Of a DNA stretch of 64,000 nt, positions 44,252 to 53,424 are shown one piece after another (position 1 is the first letter of the stretch; every line of letters begins with the position of its first letter). The stretch comes from Gillisella vitis (lineage in GTDB: Bacteria; Pseudomonadota; Alphaproteobacteria; Rhizobiales; Rhizobiaceae), in NCBI RefSeq assembly GCF_001541345.2, contig NZ_LMVL02000001.1, positions 620,001-684,000 on the forward strand, given 5' to 3'. A program made the translations under genes and the position numbers. The notes beneath the pieces were generated by a model that was not told the origin of the DNA, searched no databases, and was given only the letters and a program-made list of their open reading frames with translations.

Positions 44252-46777
44252 ATGACCATCCCAACCGCGACCTACCGCCTGCAATTTCGAAATGGCATAA
44301 CATTCGATCATGCTATCGATCTTATTCCCCATTTGAAATCGATGAGCATCAGCCATCTCTATGCATCGCCGATCTTCACGGCCACCACTGGCTCCACCCA
44401 CGGCTATGATGTGGTGGATGCCAACGAAATCGACCCGGCCATCGGCGGAAAAGCCGGTTTTGAGCGGATGTGCGTAGCGCTTGCGAAGGCAGATATCGGC
44501 CTGATCCTCGATATCGTTCCCAACCATATGGCGGCCTCGGTCGAAAACGCCTGGTGGTACGACGTGCTGCGCAATGGCAGCCAGAGCGCCTATGCCGGGC
44601 ATTTCGATATTGACTGGAGCCGGAAGCTGACCTTGCCGGTGCTTGGCAAGACCCTTGAGGAAGCCCTTGCCGATGGTGAGTTGACTGTCATACGGGATGA
44701 CAATGCCGACCAGTTCAGCCTTGCCTATTTCGAGACGCATATTCCCTTGAGCGATGAAAGCGTCGCGCAGGCGCTTGTCTCTGAAAATACCGACCGGGCG
44801 GCCTTGGCCGAGGTGCTCACGTCGCCTGAAAAAATCAGGGCGTTACTTGATGCCCAGCATTGGCAGCTTCAACATTGGAAACAGGCTGCCGAAAGCCTGA
44901 GCTATCGCCGCTTCTTCGAAGTCACCGGCCTGGTGGGTGTCTGCGTGGAAAAACCGCAGGTGTTTGAAGACAGCCACCGGCTGATCCTCGATCTGGTGCG
45001 GTCGGGGCAGGTTCAGGGATTGCGGATCGATCACGTTGACGGGCTGGCTGACCCGGCGGGCTATCTCGCTCGCCTGCGCGAGGTGACGGGGCCGCAGACC
45101 TATATCACCGTCGAGAAAATTCTGGGGGCAGGCGAGGTGATTGCGCCGAGCTGGCCGGTGTCCGGCACGACGGGCTACGAATTCATCACCGGTCTGTCGC
45201 AGCTCTACATTGATGGCGAGGGGCTGGAGCGCCTTCAGCAGGCCTATATCGATACCGACGCCAGCGCTGCTGATTATGTCAAAGGCCTGCGGGACGCCAA
45301 GACCCGGATGGTCCAACGCAATTTCAAGGGCGAAGTCACCCGGCTGGTGGCGCTGGCGCAATCGATTGGCACCGGCCACGACGAGGACGAGTTGCGCAAG
45401 GCGATACAGGAATTGCTGATCGCTTTTCCAGTCTACCGGACCTATGGCTACCATGGCGGACTTGATGCGCAGGACAAAATCGTCCTGGAAAAGGTCGTTG
45501 CGCAGGCGCGGTTGTGGGGAGTGGATAATGGAGCGCTTGGCGTTGTTGAGCGCCTGTTGCTCGGCGGGTTCGAGGCGGAGGCGGCACATGAATTCCGTAT
45601 CCGCTTCCAGCAGTTGAGCGGTCCTGTCATGGCCAAGGCCTTGGAAGATACGCTGTTCTACCGCTACAATCGCCTGATTGCCGCAAACGAGGTTGGTGGC
45701 GAGCCAGCCCATCCGCCGGGCGGTGTCAGCGCCTTCCACGCCGCAATGGTTGAGCGATTACAGACTCAGAAGCATGGTCTCACGGCAAGCTCGACCCATG
45801 ATACCAAGCGCGGCGAGGATGCGCGCGCCCGTCTCTACACCTTGTCGGAAGGGACGGATGTCTGGATCGAAGGTGTGAGCCGCTGGCGCCAGATGCATCG
45901 CGGTAATCTCGCCTCTCTGACGGACGGTCCAGCGCCCGATCCGAATGTGGAGTGGATGCTGTACCAGGCTTTGGCGGGGATCTGGTTCGCGCCGACCGAA
46001 GCTACCGATCCTGCCACGCTGGCAGATCGGTTTCTGGCCTATACTGAAAAAGCGCTTCGGGAGGCCAAGGTACGAACGGACTGGGCCGAGCCAAACGAGG
46101 CCTTCGAACAGGCGGTGCGCTCCTATGCCGAGCAGTTGGTGTCACCGGAAAACCAAAGCTTCCTGACGGATTTCAGCGATACGCTTCGGCCCTTCATGGC
46201 GGCGGGCGAGGTCAACAGTCTTTCTCAGACGCTGATAAAGCTCACGGCGCCGGGTGTGCCGGATATTTACCAGGGAACCGAGGGCAAGGACGACAGCCTG
46301 GTTGATCCGGACAATCGTCGCATCATCGATTATCAGGCGCTGGCAGCCGAGACGACTGCGCCCGCAAATGAGCGCCCGGTCTCTTTCATTCAGCGCAAGC
46401 AAAGACTGATCCGGGAGGTGCTTGCCCTTCGTAGCCGCCATGCCAGCCTGTTCAATGAAGGTGATTATGTGCCGCTGGAGGTCACTGGCCATGCCCGGGA
46501 TCACGTCGTCGCTTTCGCTCGGGTAAAGGGCAATGATATCGCGTTGACGATTGCGCCGAGATTGGTTTTTGGCCGGATCGATCCTGAGACGGTACGGGTT
46601 GCCGCGGCGTTCTGGGCGGATACCAGGATTGTTTGCCCTGAGATGGTGCAGGGGCCGTTGCACGATATTCTGTCAGGCCGGTCGTTCAATCGTGAACAGA
46701 TGCTGGTTTCGAACTTGCTCGAAGGTAACGATATTGCCCTGCTGGTGACGCCTTCACTCACTGCACTCGACATTTAG
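44252..46777 (+). CDS. treY: Maltooligosyl trehalose synthase
   Basis: An 841-residue GH13 enzyme that turns the reducing end of maltodextrin into a trehalose unit. Family landmarks: TATYRLQFRNGITFDHA at the start, LYASPIFTATTGSTHGYDV, DIVPNHMA, the nucleophile in GLRIDHVDGLADP, VEKILGAGE, SSTHDTKRGEDARARL and VPDIYQGTE. ATG 44252 follows AAGAGGGCAGC. The gap to treZ (44064-44251) must hold both promoters. No debranching enzyme (TreX/GlgX) is in the window. Confidence 0.93.
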   Translation: MTIPTATYRLQFRNGITFDHAIDLIPHLKSMSISHLYASPIFTATTGSTHGYDVVDANEIDPAIGGKAGFERMCVALAKADIGLILDIVPNHMAASVENAWWYDVLRNGSQSAYAGHFDIDWSRKLTLPVLGKTLEEALADGELTVIRDDNADQFSLAYFETHIPLSDESVAQALVSENTDRAALAEVLTSPEKIRALLDAQHWQLQHWKQAAESLSYRRFFEVTGLVGVCVEKPQVFEDSHRLILDLVRSGQVQGLRIDHVDGLADPAGYLARLREVTGPQTYITVEKILGAGEVIAPSWPVSGTTGYEFITGLSQLYIDGEGLERLQQAYIDTDASAADYVKGLRDAKTRMVQRNFKGEVTRLVALAQSIGTGHDEDELRKAIQELLIAFPVYRTYGYHGGLDAQDKIVLEKVVAQARLWGVDNGALGVVERLLLGGFEAEAAHEFRIRFQQLSGPVMAKALEDTLFYRYNRLIAANEVGGEPAHPPGGVSAFHAAMVERLQTQKHGLTASSTHDTKRGEDARARLYTLSEGTDVWIEGVSRWRQMHRGNLASLTDGPAPDPNVEWMLYQALAGIWFAPTEATDPATLADRFLAYTEKALREAKVRTDWAEPNEAFEQAVRSYAEQLVSPENQSFLTDFSDTLRPFMAAGEVNSLSQTLIKLTAPGVPDIYQGTEGKDDSLVDPDNRRIIDYQALAAETTAPANERPVSFIQRKQRLIREVLALRSRHASLFNEGDYVPLEVTGHARDHVVAFARVKGNDIALTIAPRLVFGRIDPETVRVAAAFWADTRIVCPEMVQGPLHDILSGRSFNREQMLVSNLLEGNDIALLVTPSLTALDI

Positions 46778-46894
46778 GGATAGGGGAACCGATCTTGCGC
46801 CGGGGTGTTAACCCAACATCCCAGCCCATGACCCGCTTATGAACGGAGAGGCAGGGTCCCAGATTTGGGCCACTATGCATAAAAGGAGATTGCC

Positions 46895-47326
46895 ATGAAA
46901 ATCGAAAAATACGGTTCTGCCCAGTGGTCAGGTGGTTTGAAAGACGGAAAAGGCAAGGTTTCGACGCAGAGCGGCGCCTTGGATGCCTATCCTTACGGCT
47001 TCAACACCCGCTTTGAAGGCGTCACCGGCAGCAACCCAGAAGAGTTGATCGGAGCGGCGCACGCGGCCTGCTTTACCATGGCTTTGTCGATGATGCTGGG
47101 CGAGGCTGGATTGACTGCTGAAAGCCTGGAAACCAAGGCCAATGTGATCCTGGAAAAGCAGGAGGCTGGTTTTGCCATCACGGCCATCGAACTCGTTCTG
47201 AAGGGTAAGGTGCCTGGTGCCGATGAAGCCCGGTTTACGGAAATTGCCAATCAGGCCAAGGCCGGATGCCCGGTTTCCAAGGCTCTGGCTGCCGTGCCGA
47301 TCAGCCTCAGCGTTACCTTGGGATAA
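46895..47326 (+). CDS. OsmC-family peroxiredoxin
   Basis: A 143-residue OsmC-subfamily protein with the two reactive cysteines at Cys59 (GAAHAACFTMAL) and Cys125 (AKAGCPVSKAL). It reduces organic hydroperoxides; typical OsmC members are induced by osmotic and stationary-phase stress, which fits its place after trehalose synthesis genes. AAAAGGAGATTGCC precedes the ATG, a strong ribosome-binding site. Confidence 0.92.
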   Translation: MKIEKYGSAQWSGGLKDGKGKVSTQSGALDAYPYGFNTRFEGVTGSNPEELIGAAHAACFTMALSMMLGEAGLTAESLETKANVILEKQEAGFAITAIELVLKGKVPGADEARFTEIANQAKAGCPVSKALAAVPISLSVTLG

Positions 47327-47350
47327 CCAGTTACCCTGGGTGGTCTGAGT

Positions 47351-47393
47351 CCGGTCTGGCTTGAATGCCAGGCCGGGCTTTTGCGCTTTTTTC
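47351..47393 (+). terminator. Terminator after osmC-like gene
   Basis: CCGGTCTGGC and GCCAGGCCGG form a ten-pair stem (one G-T pair) with loop TTGAAT, followed by GCTTTTGCGCTTTTTTC. It lies 25 bp after the stop. Confidence 0.85.
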
Positions 47394-47506
47394 AAGAGAT
47401 GATATCGCCGTCCTTTCAAAGCCCCTGTGATCACCGGCTGGCACGTGCTAGGCACACTCAGCAGCTTGACAATCCCGGATCGCTGCCAACCGCGAGGGAC
47501 GCCGTT

Positions 47507-48430
47507 ATGCCGACACTGAGTGACGAGGGCCAAGCGCGTCTGAGCGACATTGCCACCCGCCATGGGGTGAGCTTCGGGGCGGTCGAGCATTTGCTGATGG
47601 CGCTGATGGCTGGCAACAGCTACCAGGCCCAGTTCAACCACCCGGATCTCGGTGGAATGGGGCAGTGGTCGCAGGGTGGCATGACCATGGTTGGCGATAT
47701 GTTCAACAACGGGCTAAAGGCTCGGGTTGATAATCTTTGCTCGGATATCGCCACGCTGCTGCACACCAGTGATCTGCATCGCCCGGCATCCGGCTACGCC
47801 TCATCCTCCCAATCACAGTCGCAGGGAAATGGCGGGTTTGGTACCTTTTCGAGCGGTGTCAGTCTCTTTGTCCCCGGCAGTCTTTCCTCCGCAAACTGGT
47901 GGCCAGCCGATCTCGGCGTTCCAGCTTCGACCGGTGCTCAGAACAATTTGCGCTATGCGTTTTTTCCGTCAAGCCGCAGACTGGCGATCGATATTGGCGG
48001 GCGCACGACAGTATATGATACCAGAGACCACCAGATCGGCGGATTTTCCCAGCAACAGGGCGGCGACCAGACGCTGAGCTTTACCTCCCAATATGGCCTG
48101 GTGCGGATCTCCGAACTTGAAGTCGTGTCTCCCGGTGCGACTGCGCCCGTTACGAATGGGATAGGCGAGGCCGCGACTGTGCCCCTCGCGCCGGTCATGC
48201 CACCCGTCGCCGCTGTTTTTGACCATCCCGAACCAGTGGGTGAGCCTTTGGCACCGGAGATCCAGGCATTTTCGGCAGGGACGTCTCCCATGCCTCCAGC
48301 CGCTTCCCCGGCAGCCAGTGACGATGAGATCTTTGCCAAGATCGAGAAACTCGCCGCCCTGCATGGCCGCGGCATCCTGACCGACAAGGAATATCAGGAC
48401 AAAAAGGCCGATCTTCTGTCGAGGCTTTGA
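47507..48430 (+). CDS. SHOCT-domain protein of unknown function
   Basis: A 307-residue protein. Residues about 1-90 are helical (LSDIATRHGVSFGAVEHLLMALMAGN); 105-140 are Ser/Gln/Gly-rich; about 145-230 look like a beta-rich domain (SRRLAIDIGGRTTVYDT); 235-280 is a Pro/Ala-rich linker; the last 30 residues, DDEIFAKIEKLAALHGRGILTD-KEYQ, are a SHOCT motif. ATG 47507 follows CGAGGGACG; an upstream in-frame start would lie in the terminator. No catalytic motif was found. SHOCT ends often mediate oligomerisation, so a role in a stress-linked assembly is possible but unproven. Confidence 0.7.
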   Translation: MPTLSDEGQARLSDIATRHGVSFGAVEHLLMALMAGNSYQAQFNHPDLGGMGQWSQGGMTMVGDMFNNGLKARVDNLCSDIATLLHTSDLHRPASGYASSSQSQSQGNGGFGTFSSGVSLFVPGSLSSANWWPADLGVPASTGAQNNLRYAFFPSSRRLAIDIGGRTTVYDTRDHQIGGFSQQQGGDQTLSFTSQYGLVRISELEVVSPGATAPVTNGIGEAATVPLAPVMPPVAAVFDHPEPVGEPLAPEIQAFSAGTSPMPPAASPAASDDEIFAKIEKLAALHGRGILTDKEYQDKKADLLSRL

Positions 48431-48749
48431 TTGCAGACGAATTCTGCTTGGTGAGTAACATTTGGGATCTGCGATAATGGGGTGGCCGAACTGGCTGCCG
48501 CATCATTGTGCCTGAATGCTCGTGTCGGTTCATTAAAAAACGATGCAAAAATAGGTGCTTAGGACTTTTTTCTTCACACGGACAGGTCGTGTTACCCTGG
48601 ATGTAAATAGGTCCAGTGGACATCTTTCAATTTAAATCTATATATTTTATAGTCAATGTGCAGTGGCAGGAGTCGAGGACTGGCAAATTCAACAGGCACT
48701 CAGGGCATGCCTGTATGGCTATCCTGAAGGCCGCTTGATGGAGGGCATC

Positions 48750-50231
48750 ATGCTCCAGTTTATTTCAGGGGTTTCTCACTTGGGGGCTTTCCAAGCGAAA
48801 AGCAGCATTTCGCCTGCCCGAAAGACAGTCGTTATTGTCGGTGGAGGGTTTGCCGGCGCGTCAGTGGCGCGGTTTTTGGCGGAGCGGCAGGACGAGGATC
48901 TGCAAATTCTGGTATTTGAGCCGCGATCCACGCTGGGCGCCGGGCTTGCCTATGATACGGAAGATCCGGCTCTTCGTCTCAATGTTGAAGCAAACCGGAT
49001 GATAGCCGATGCTAGGGAGCCACTCGCCTTTGCCGAGTGGTTACGGCAATCGGGCGCGCTTGCGGACGATCCGGACGCGAAGGTCGAATGCACAGGCAGT
49101 GATGCCACGCAGGTGTTTGCCCGCCGTGAAGCCTTCGGTCGCTTCATGGCGGAACGGATGGCACCTTATCTTGAAGAGGGTCGTATCCAGCACATCCGCG
49201 AGACGGTGGAAAGCGTGACCCGGATCGGGAGTCGCTGGTTGGTGACCGGCAATTTGGGCGCCTGGATTGAGGCAGATATCGTTGTCATGGCGGCCACCCA
49301 TCCGGCTCCCAAAGCACCGCGGGCATTGCAATCGGCCCTGCAAGGTCATCCACGGTTTATTACCAATCCCGTCGCGGGCCAGAGCCTTTGCGGTGTCCGT
49401 GCGACGGATCGGGTTCTTGTCGTCGGCATGGGTCTGACGGCAGCGGATATTGTCGCCAGTTTGAGTGCCCGTGGCCATCGCGGCGAGATCACCGCCTTTT
49501 CACGGCGCGGCATGTCGTCGCGAGGCCATACTCTTCTGCCCCAGGACTGGTCTTGCTCGTTCAGCGAGGATGATTGTCGCTCGGTACGGTCTTTGTTACG
49601 AGCCGTGCGGCATGCGGTGGCCGATGCGCAGGCCCATGGCGTGACCTGGCATGCGGTGACCGATGCCCTGCGCAAACAGGGTCAGACCATCTGGGCGCGG
49701 CTCAATGCGACAGAAAGAAAACGGCTGTTGCGCCATGCACGGCGCCTCTGGGACGTGCATCGCTACCGGCTGCCGCCCCAGGCGCAGGCCATTTGGCAGC
49801 AGCGGTTGGCTGAAGGCAGTCTGACGCTTGCCTCAGGCCGGATGATCAAGATCGAGCGTGGTATCGAGACCATCGCCATCGATCTCGTGGCCGCCTCCAC
49901 CGGGCTGGTGGAGCGCAAACTGTTCGACTGGGTGGTGCTGGCAACAGGCCCCGATCATGCCAGTGTCCTAAAATCGCAGTCGATGTTGTTGACGCTGGAA
50001 AGCACAGGCCACCTCCAGGCCGATGGTTACGGACTGGGGATCGCCTGTGATGAGGCCGGTCAGGCCATTGGTATCGATGGGCGACCGCAAGCGGATTTGT
50101 TCATTGCTGGACCACTGGCTCGCGGTACGTTTGGCGAGCTGATGGGCGTCCCGGAAGTCGCCCGCCAGGCGGAACTGGTGGCAGATCGTATCGCCGACGC
50201 CGTAATAGTGAGCCGCAGCGCTAATGCATAA
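48750..50231 (+). CDS. FAD/NAD(P)-binding protein (NAD_binding_9-like)
   Basis: A 493-residue flavoprotein. The first dinucleotide fold is TVVIVGGGFAGASVARFL with an acidic LVFEPRSTLGAGLAYDT strand end, and a second is VLVVGMGLTAADIVASL with SRRGM at its end, which fits FAD plus NAD(P). The C-terminal part ends DLFIAGPLARGTFGELMGVPEVARQA. The family includes uncharacterised oxidoreductases often found near siderophore or sulfur genes. ATG 48750 is preceded by GGAGGGC; 48738 is an alternative. The 230-bp gap before it shows no other gene. It is convergent with the ssu operon. Confidence 0.75.
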   Translation: MLQFISGVSHLGAFQAKSSISPARKTVVIVGGGFAGASVARFLAERQDEDLQILVFEPRSTLGAGLAYDTEDPALRLNVEANRMIADAREPLAFAEWLRQSGALADDPDAKVECTGSDATQVFARREAFGRFMAERMAPYLEEGRIQHIRETVESVTRIGSRWLVTGNLGAWIEADIVVMAATHPAPKAPRALQSALQGHPRFITNPVAGQSLCGVRATDRVLVVGMGLTAADIVASLSARGHRGEITAFSRRGMSSRGHTLLPQDWSCSFSEDDCRSVRSLLRAVRHAVADAQAHGVTWHAVTDALRKQGQTIWARLNATERKRLLRHARRLWDVHRYRLPPQAQAIWQQRLAEGSLTLASGRMIKIERGIETIAIDLVAASTGLVERKLFDWVVLATGPDHASVLKSQSMLLTLESTGHLQADGYGLGIACDEAGQAIGIDGRPQADLFIAGPLARGTFGELMGVPEVARQAELVADRIADAVIVSRSANA

Positions 50232-50275
50232 TTCCTTAAATCTGCGTAGATTTGAGGAGAAAAGCGCTACCGAGA
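50226..50275. repeat. Palindromic intergenic repeat, copy 1
   Basis: CATAAT followed by CCTTAAATC-TGCGTA-GATTTGAGG and then GAAAAGCGCTACCG. The same layout occurs at 56336. The copy touches the end of the preceding gene. It is one of a family of short palindromic elements common after rhizobial genes. Confidence 0.6.
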
Positions 50276-50319
50276 ATATTTGCTCCATATAACGTAGAGC
50301 GCGACAATATTCTGGTTTG

Positions 50320-50348
50320 CCAGCCCGGTCGCATCGATGCCGGGCTGG
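50320..50348. terminator. Bidirectional terminator hairpin
   Basis: CCAGCCCGG and CCGGGCTGG pair over nine positions around TCGCATCGATG, followed by TATTCTCCTT. It lies between the convergent flavoprotein gene and ssuB. Confidence 0.65.
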
Positions 50349-50356
50349 TATTCTCC

Positions 50357-51184
50357 TTATGCCGGTGCTGCGTCTCCCAGCAGTTTCTCCAATATCTGTG
50401 CTTCGATTGCCGCGCATTCCGCCGTGGCGTGCCGCCGTGGGCGTGGCAATGCAACCTTGAGATCAAGCGCGATACGTCCGGCGTCGATGACGACGATCCG
50501 GTCGGCGAGGGCGACGGCCTCCGACACGTCATGGGTGACCAGCACCGCCGTGAACCGCTGTTTTTGCCAGATTCGTTCCAGCAATTGCTGCATTTCGATC
50601 CGGGTCAGCGCATCGAGCGCCCCCAGCGGTTCATCCAGCGCCAGGATATGCGGATGCGCCGCCAAGGCGCGGGCAAGTGCGACGCGCTGTTTCTGGCCGC
50701 CGGATAAAACGGAGGGCCATTCGCTGGCCCGTGTGCCAAGGCCGACCTCTTCCAGCAAAGCGCGGGCCGCCAAAAGCGCGTCTTTGCCCTTGGCAATTCC
50801 GGTCAGTCCAACGGCGACATTGTCGTCGATCTTTGCCCAGGGAAGAAGACGCGGTTCCTGAAACATCATTCGAACCCGGGCAGCATCGCTCTTGTCGGCA
50901 TGATGGACAAGTTCGCCGGAACTTGGCTTGTCCAGCCCAGCCAGCAACCGCAGCAGGGTGCTTTTGCCGCAGCCGCTCTTGCCAATAATCGCCAGAAACT
51001 CACCTTCTGCGACATCGAGGTTTATGCCATCCAGTACGGTCTGGGTCCCGAAACTCTTTCGGACATTGCGGAAGGAAAACGCCGGGCGGGCGCTGGCAAG
51101 CACCGGTTGGGATGCCTGTTCCTGTCTTGTGGCAGGATGTGCTTCCTGAACTGGCCGAAGCCGCGTCATCGTTGTTGCGGTCAT
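50357..51184 (-). CDS. ssuB: Aliphatic sulfonate ABC transporter ATPase
   Basis: A 275-residue ATPase of the SsuB/TauB type: Walker [11 protein letters not shown]-loop [18 protein letters not shown], signature [15 protein letters not shown], Walker [16 protein letters not shown], switch histidine in VTHDVSEA. A 35-residue N-terminal tail precedes the ABC domain. The start at 51184 follows GAGGTAAGACCC; an ATG 12 codons earlier would overlap ssuC. It is the last gene of the leftward ssuA-ssuC-ssuB operon. Confidence 0.9.
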   Translation of the reverse strand: MTATTMTRLRPVQEAHPATRQEQASQPVLASARPAFSFRNVRKSFGTQTVLDGINLDVAEGEFLAIIGKSGCGKSTLLRLLAGLDKPSSGELVHHADKSDAARVRMMFQEPRLLPWAKIDDNVAVGLTGIAKGKDALLAARALLEEVGLGTRASEWPSVLSGGQKQRVALARALAAHPHILALDEPLGALDALTRIEMQQLLERIWQKQRFTAVLVTHDVSEAVALADRIVVIDAGRIALDLKVALPRPRRHATAECAAIEAQILEKLLGDAAPA

Positions 51185-51189
51185 GGGTC

Positions 51190-52032
51190 TTACCTCGCTG
51201 TCTGGTAGGCCGGATGCCATTGCAGGAACACGCGCTCCAGAAAACGGGCAAGCAGATCTGCCAGTTTGCCGAGCAGCGCATAGATGAGAATAGAGAGAAC
51301 AACCACGTCGATCAGCAGGAACTCACGGGCCTGCATGGCCATGTAACCAAGGCCTGAAGACGCGGCGATGGTTTCCGCGACGATCAGCGTCAGCCACATG
51401 ATGCCAAGACCATAGCGCAATCCGGCAAAGATCGCGGGCAGGGCGCCCGGCAAGATCACCTTGCGAAACAGCCGGTAGGGTTTCATCCCGTAAAGGCGGC
51501 CCATTTCCACCAATTGCGGATCGACGCTCTGGATGCCCAGCAGGGTGTTGACATAGATGGGGAAAAATACGCCAAGCGCGACAAGAAAGAGCTTGGCTTC
51601 CTCATCAATCCCGAACCACAGAATAACCAGCGGTATCAGTGCCAGGTGGGGAATATTGCGCACCATCTGCAAAGTCGTATCGGTAATGCCACGGCTCAGG
51701 GCCGACAGGCCGTTGAGCAGACCGAGTGCAAAACCGATGCCGCCGCCAATCGCAAAGCCCGCCAGCGCCCGTACGGTGCTGACGCCAATATTGGTTGGCA
51801 ACTCGCCCGATAACGTCAGCCGCCAGAAGGCTTCGGCGACGGCAGATGGTGCCGGTAACACGTTTTGCTGCAACAATCCGGCGCGCGACGATGCTTCCCA
51901 GGCAATCAGGATCAGCAAAGGCAGCGCCCAGCCGATGCTGTTGCCAGCCAGCCGCGACAGGCCAGCCCCCACCCAGGCAAGTTCCTGCGATGGGGCATGT
52001 CCGGCATCTTGTCTGATGTTTGAATTCTGCAT
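51190..52032 (-). CDS. ssuC: Aliphatic sulfonate ABC transporter permease
   Basis: A 280-residue membrane protein with about six membrane segments after a 25-residue polar tail. The EAA loop reads [25 protein letters not shown] in two parts around residue 190. It is the SsuC/TauC-type permease, 40 bp after the binding-protein gene and 5 bp before ssuB. Confidence 0.9.
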   Translation of the reverse strand: MQNSNIRQDAGHAPSQELAWVGAGLSRLAGNSIGWALPLLILIAWEASSRAGLLQQNVLPAPSAVAEAFWRLTLSGELPTNIGVSTVRALAGFAIGGGIGFALGLLNGLSALSRGITDTTLQMVRNIPHLALIPLVILWFGIDEEAKLFLVALGVFFPIYVNTLLGIQSVDPQLVEMGRLYGMKPYRLFRKVILPGALPAIFAGLRYGLGIMWLTLIVAETIAASSGLGYMAMQAREFLLIDVVVLSILIYALLGKLADLLARFLERVFLQWHPAYQTAR

Positions 52033-52072
52033 CGCTTCAACTCCGGATCATTATCTTCAGTTGCCTGGGTCT

Positions 52073-53041
52073 TTAGTTGGTTGGCGCAACCCACACGGCG
52101 TCTTTGATGTTGATTTTCTTCGGGATCAGGCCGAGCCGGAAGAAACGGTCTGCCGTCTCTTGCTGGGTCGCCACGATCTCGTCGGTAATCTTGAAAATGC
52201 CGAACTCGGCCCGGTTGGCGGCCAAAGTCTGGGCGTTGAGTGGCACGCCGGTAATGTCATGCAGGGCGGCGGCCAATTGATCGCGATTGTTGGCGGACCA
52301 ATCCGCCGCAACGGCGAGCGCCTTCAGCACGGTTGCCAATGTGTCGGGATGGCTTGCTGCAAAGTCGCGATTGGCGAGAAAATAGGTTTTGACGTCAAGC
52401 ACTTCGCTGGAGCGGGCGAGCGTCACCAGATCGTAACGGGTCTCGGCAATCGCCAGGAACGGGTCCCAGACGGCCCAGGCGTCAACCTTGTCGCTGGCAA
52501 AGGCTGCCGCCGCATCAGCAGGACCCAGATAGACCGGGGTGATCTCGTCAAAGCCTATCCCGGCCTTTTCCAGAGCAACCACGACGAGGTTATGGGCGCT
52601 GGTGCCTTTTCCGACGGCGATCTTGCGGCCCTTGAGATCGGCCAGATCCTTGATGCCGGAGCTGGCCTTGACGACGATGCCTTCGCCCTTGCCATTCGGC
52701 GGCAGCGCCGCAGCATAGACGATGGCTGCCCCGGATGCCTGACCGAAAATCGGCGGCGCATCTCCTGTCCAACCGACATGGACGGAGCCGACATTCAAGG
52801 CCTCGACCAGCGGCGGCCCGGCGGCGAACTCCACCCAGGATACCGAGGTCCCCTGCGACTTGAGCGCGGCTTCGATGACGCCCTGCTGGCGTGCGATGAC
52901 GGGCAGGCCGGTTTTCTGGTAGCCGATTTTCAAGGTGCCCAGTCCTTCGGCTCGAGCGCGGAAGGCAGCGCCAAGCGTCAGGGAGAAGGCGATGGCGCCA
53001 AGGGCACCTGTCGTGAACAGGCGGCGGGTCAATTCTGTCAT
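52073..53041 (-). CDS. ssuA: Aliphatic sulfonate ABC transporter binding protein, copy 1
   Basis: A 322-residue periplasmic binding protein. The signal has a twin-arginine-like start (TRRLFTTGALGAIAF) and a cleavage region near ARAEG. The mature protein begins LKIGYQKTGLPVIAR and has WVEFAAGPPLVEALNVG, WTGDAPPIFGQ and WAVWDPFLAIAE, all typical for SsuA. It is the first gene of the leftward operon, and its promoter shares a motif with the divergent second copy. Similar residues but clear divergence from copy 2 suggest different ligand ranges. Confidence 0.88.
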   Translation of the reverse strand: MTELTRRLFTTGALGAIAFSLTLGAAFRARAEGLGTLKIGYQKTGLPVIARQQGVIEAALKSQGTSVSWVEFAAGPPLVEALNVGSVHVGWTGDAPPIFGQASGAAIVYAAALPPNGKGEGIVVKASSGIKDLADLKGRKIAVGKGTSAHNLVVVALEKAGIGFDEITPVYLGPADAAAAFASDKVDAWAVWDPFLAIAETRYDLVTLARSSEVLDVKTYFLANRDFAASHPDTLATVLKALAVAADWSANNRDQLAAALHDITGVPLNAQTLAANRAEFGIFKITDEIVATQQETADRFFRLGLIPKKINIKDAVWVAPTN

Positions 53042-53424
53042 GGTGCGTCTCTTGAAAACTCAATTCCGGGCGATGGCGCCTTAGTTTAAAGTATATAGTC
53101 TATGGAAATAATGGAGATAATATCGATCAATATTCTACAAAATGCGGAAACAATTTTCCCCATTAGTGCGGCGTTTAGGTTGGGATGTGCGTCGAGGATG
53201 TCGTTGGACGGTAGGGATCTTTGCTGGGTGAAAACCGGCCCTGTTCGCGCAGGTCGGGATCTGGGCATTCGGGAAAGACGAAATTCCGACCCTTGGAGAC
53301 GGTAAAATGGCGGCAGGAAATTTCCGCAATCGCCGATAAAGCGAAAAATATTGCTTACAAATTCCATAGACTAAATCATCATATAGGCCTGATGAACGCG
53401 ACAGACCGAAGAAAGAGACTGCTG
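53042..53424. promoter_or_regulatory. Divergent sulfonate-utilisation promoter region
   Basis: The TTCCATAGACTA motif is present twice in opposite orientation, at 53096-53107 (reading leftward) and 53362-53373 (reading rightward), 54 and 51 bp before the two ssuA-type start codons. The symmetry points to one regulator, or a shared promoter element, serving both operons. The centre (53110-53360) has no other clear element or gene. Confidence 0.65.

Noticed and set aside
47466..47471. TTGACA considered as a -35 box for the SHOCT gene
   Set aside because: No acceptable -10 sequence lies 16-18 bp downstream.
51557..53089. Open frame of 510 codons on the plus strand opposite ssuC and ssuA
   Set aside because: It runs antisense to two confident transporter genes, and its composition is low-complexity and family-free.
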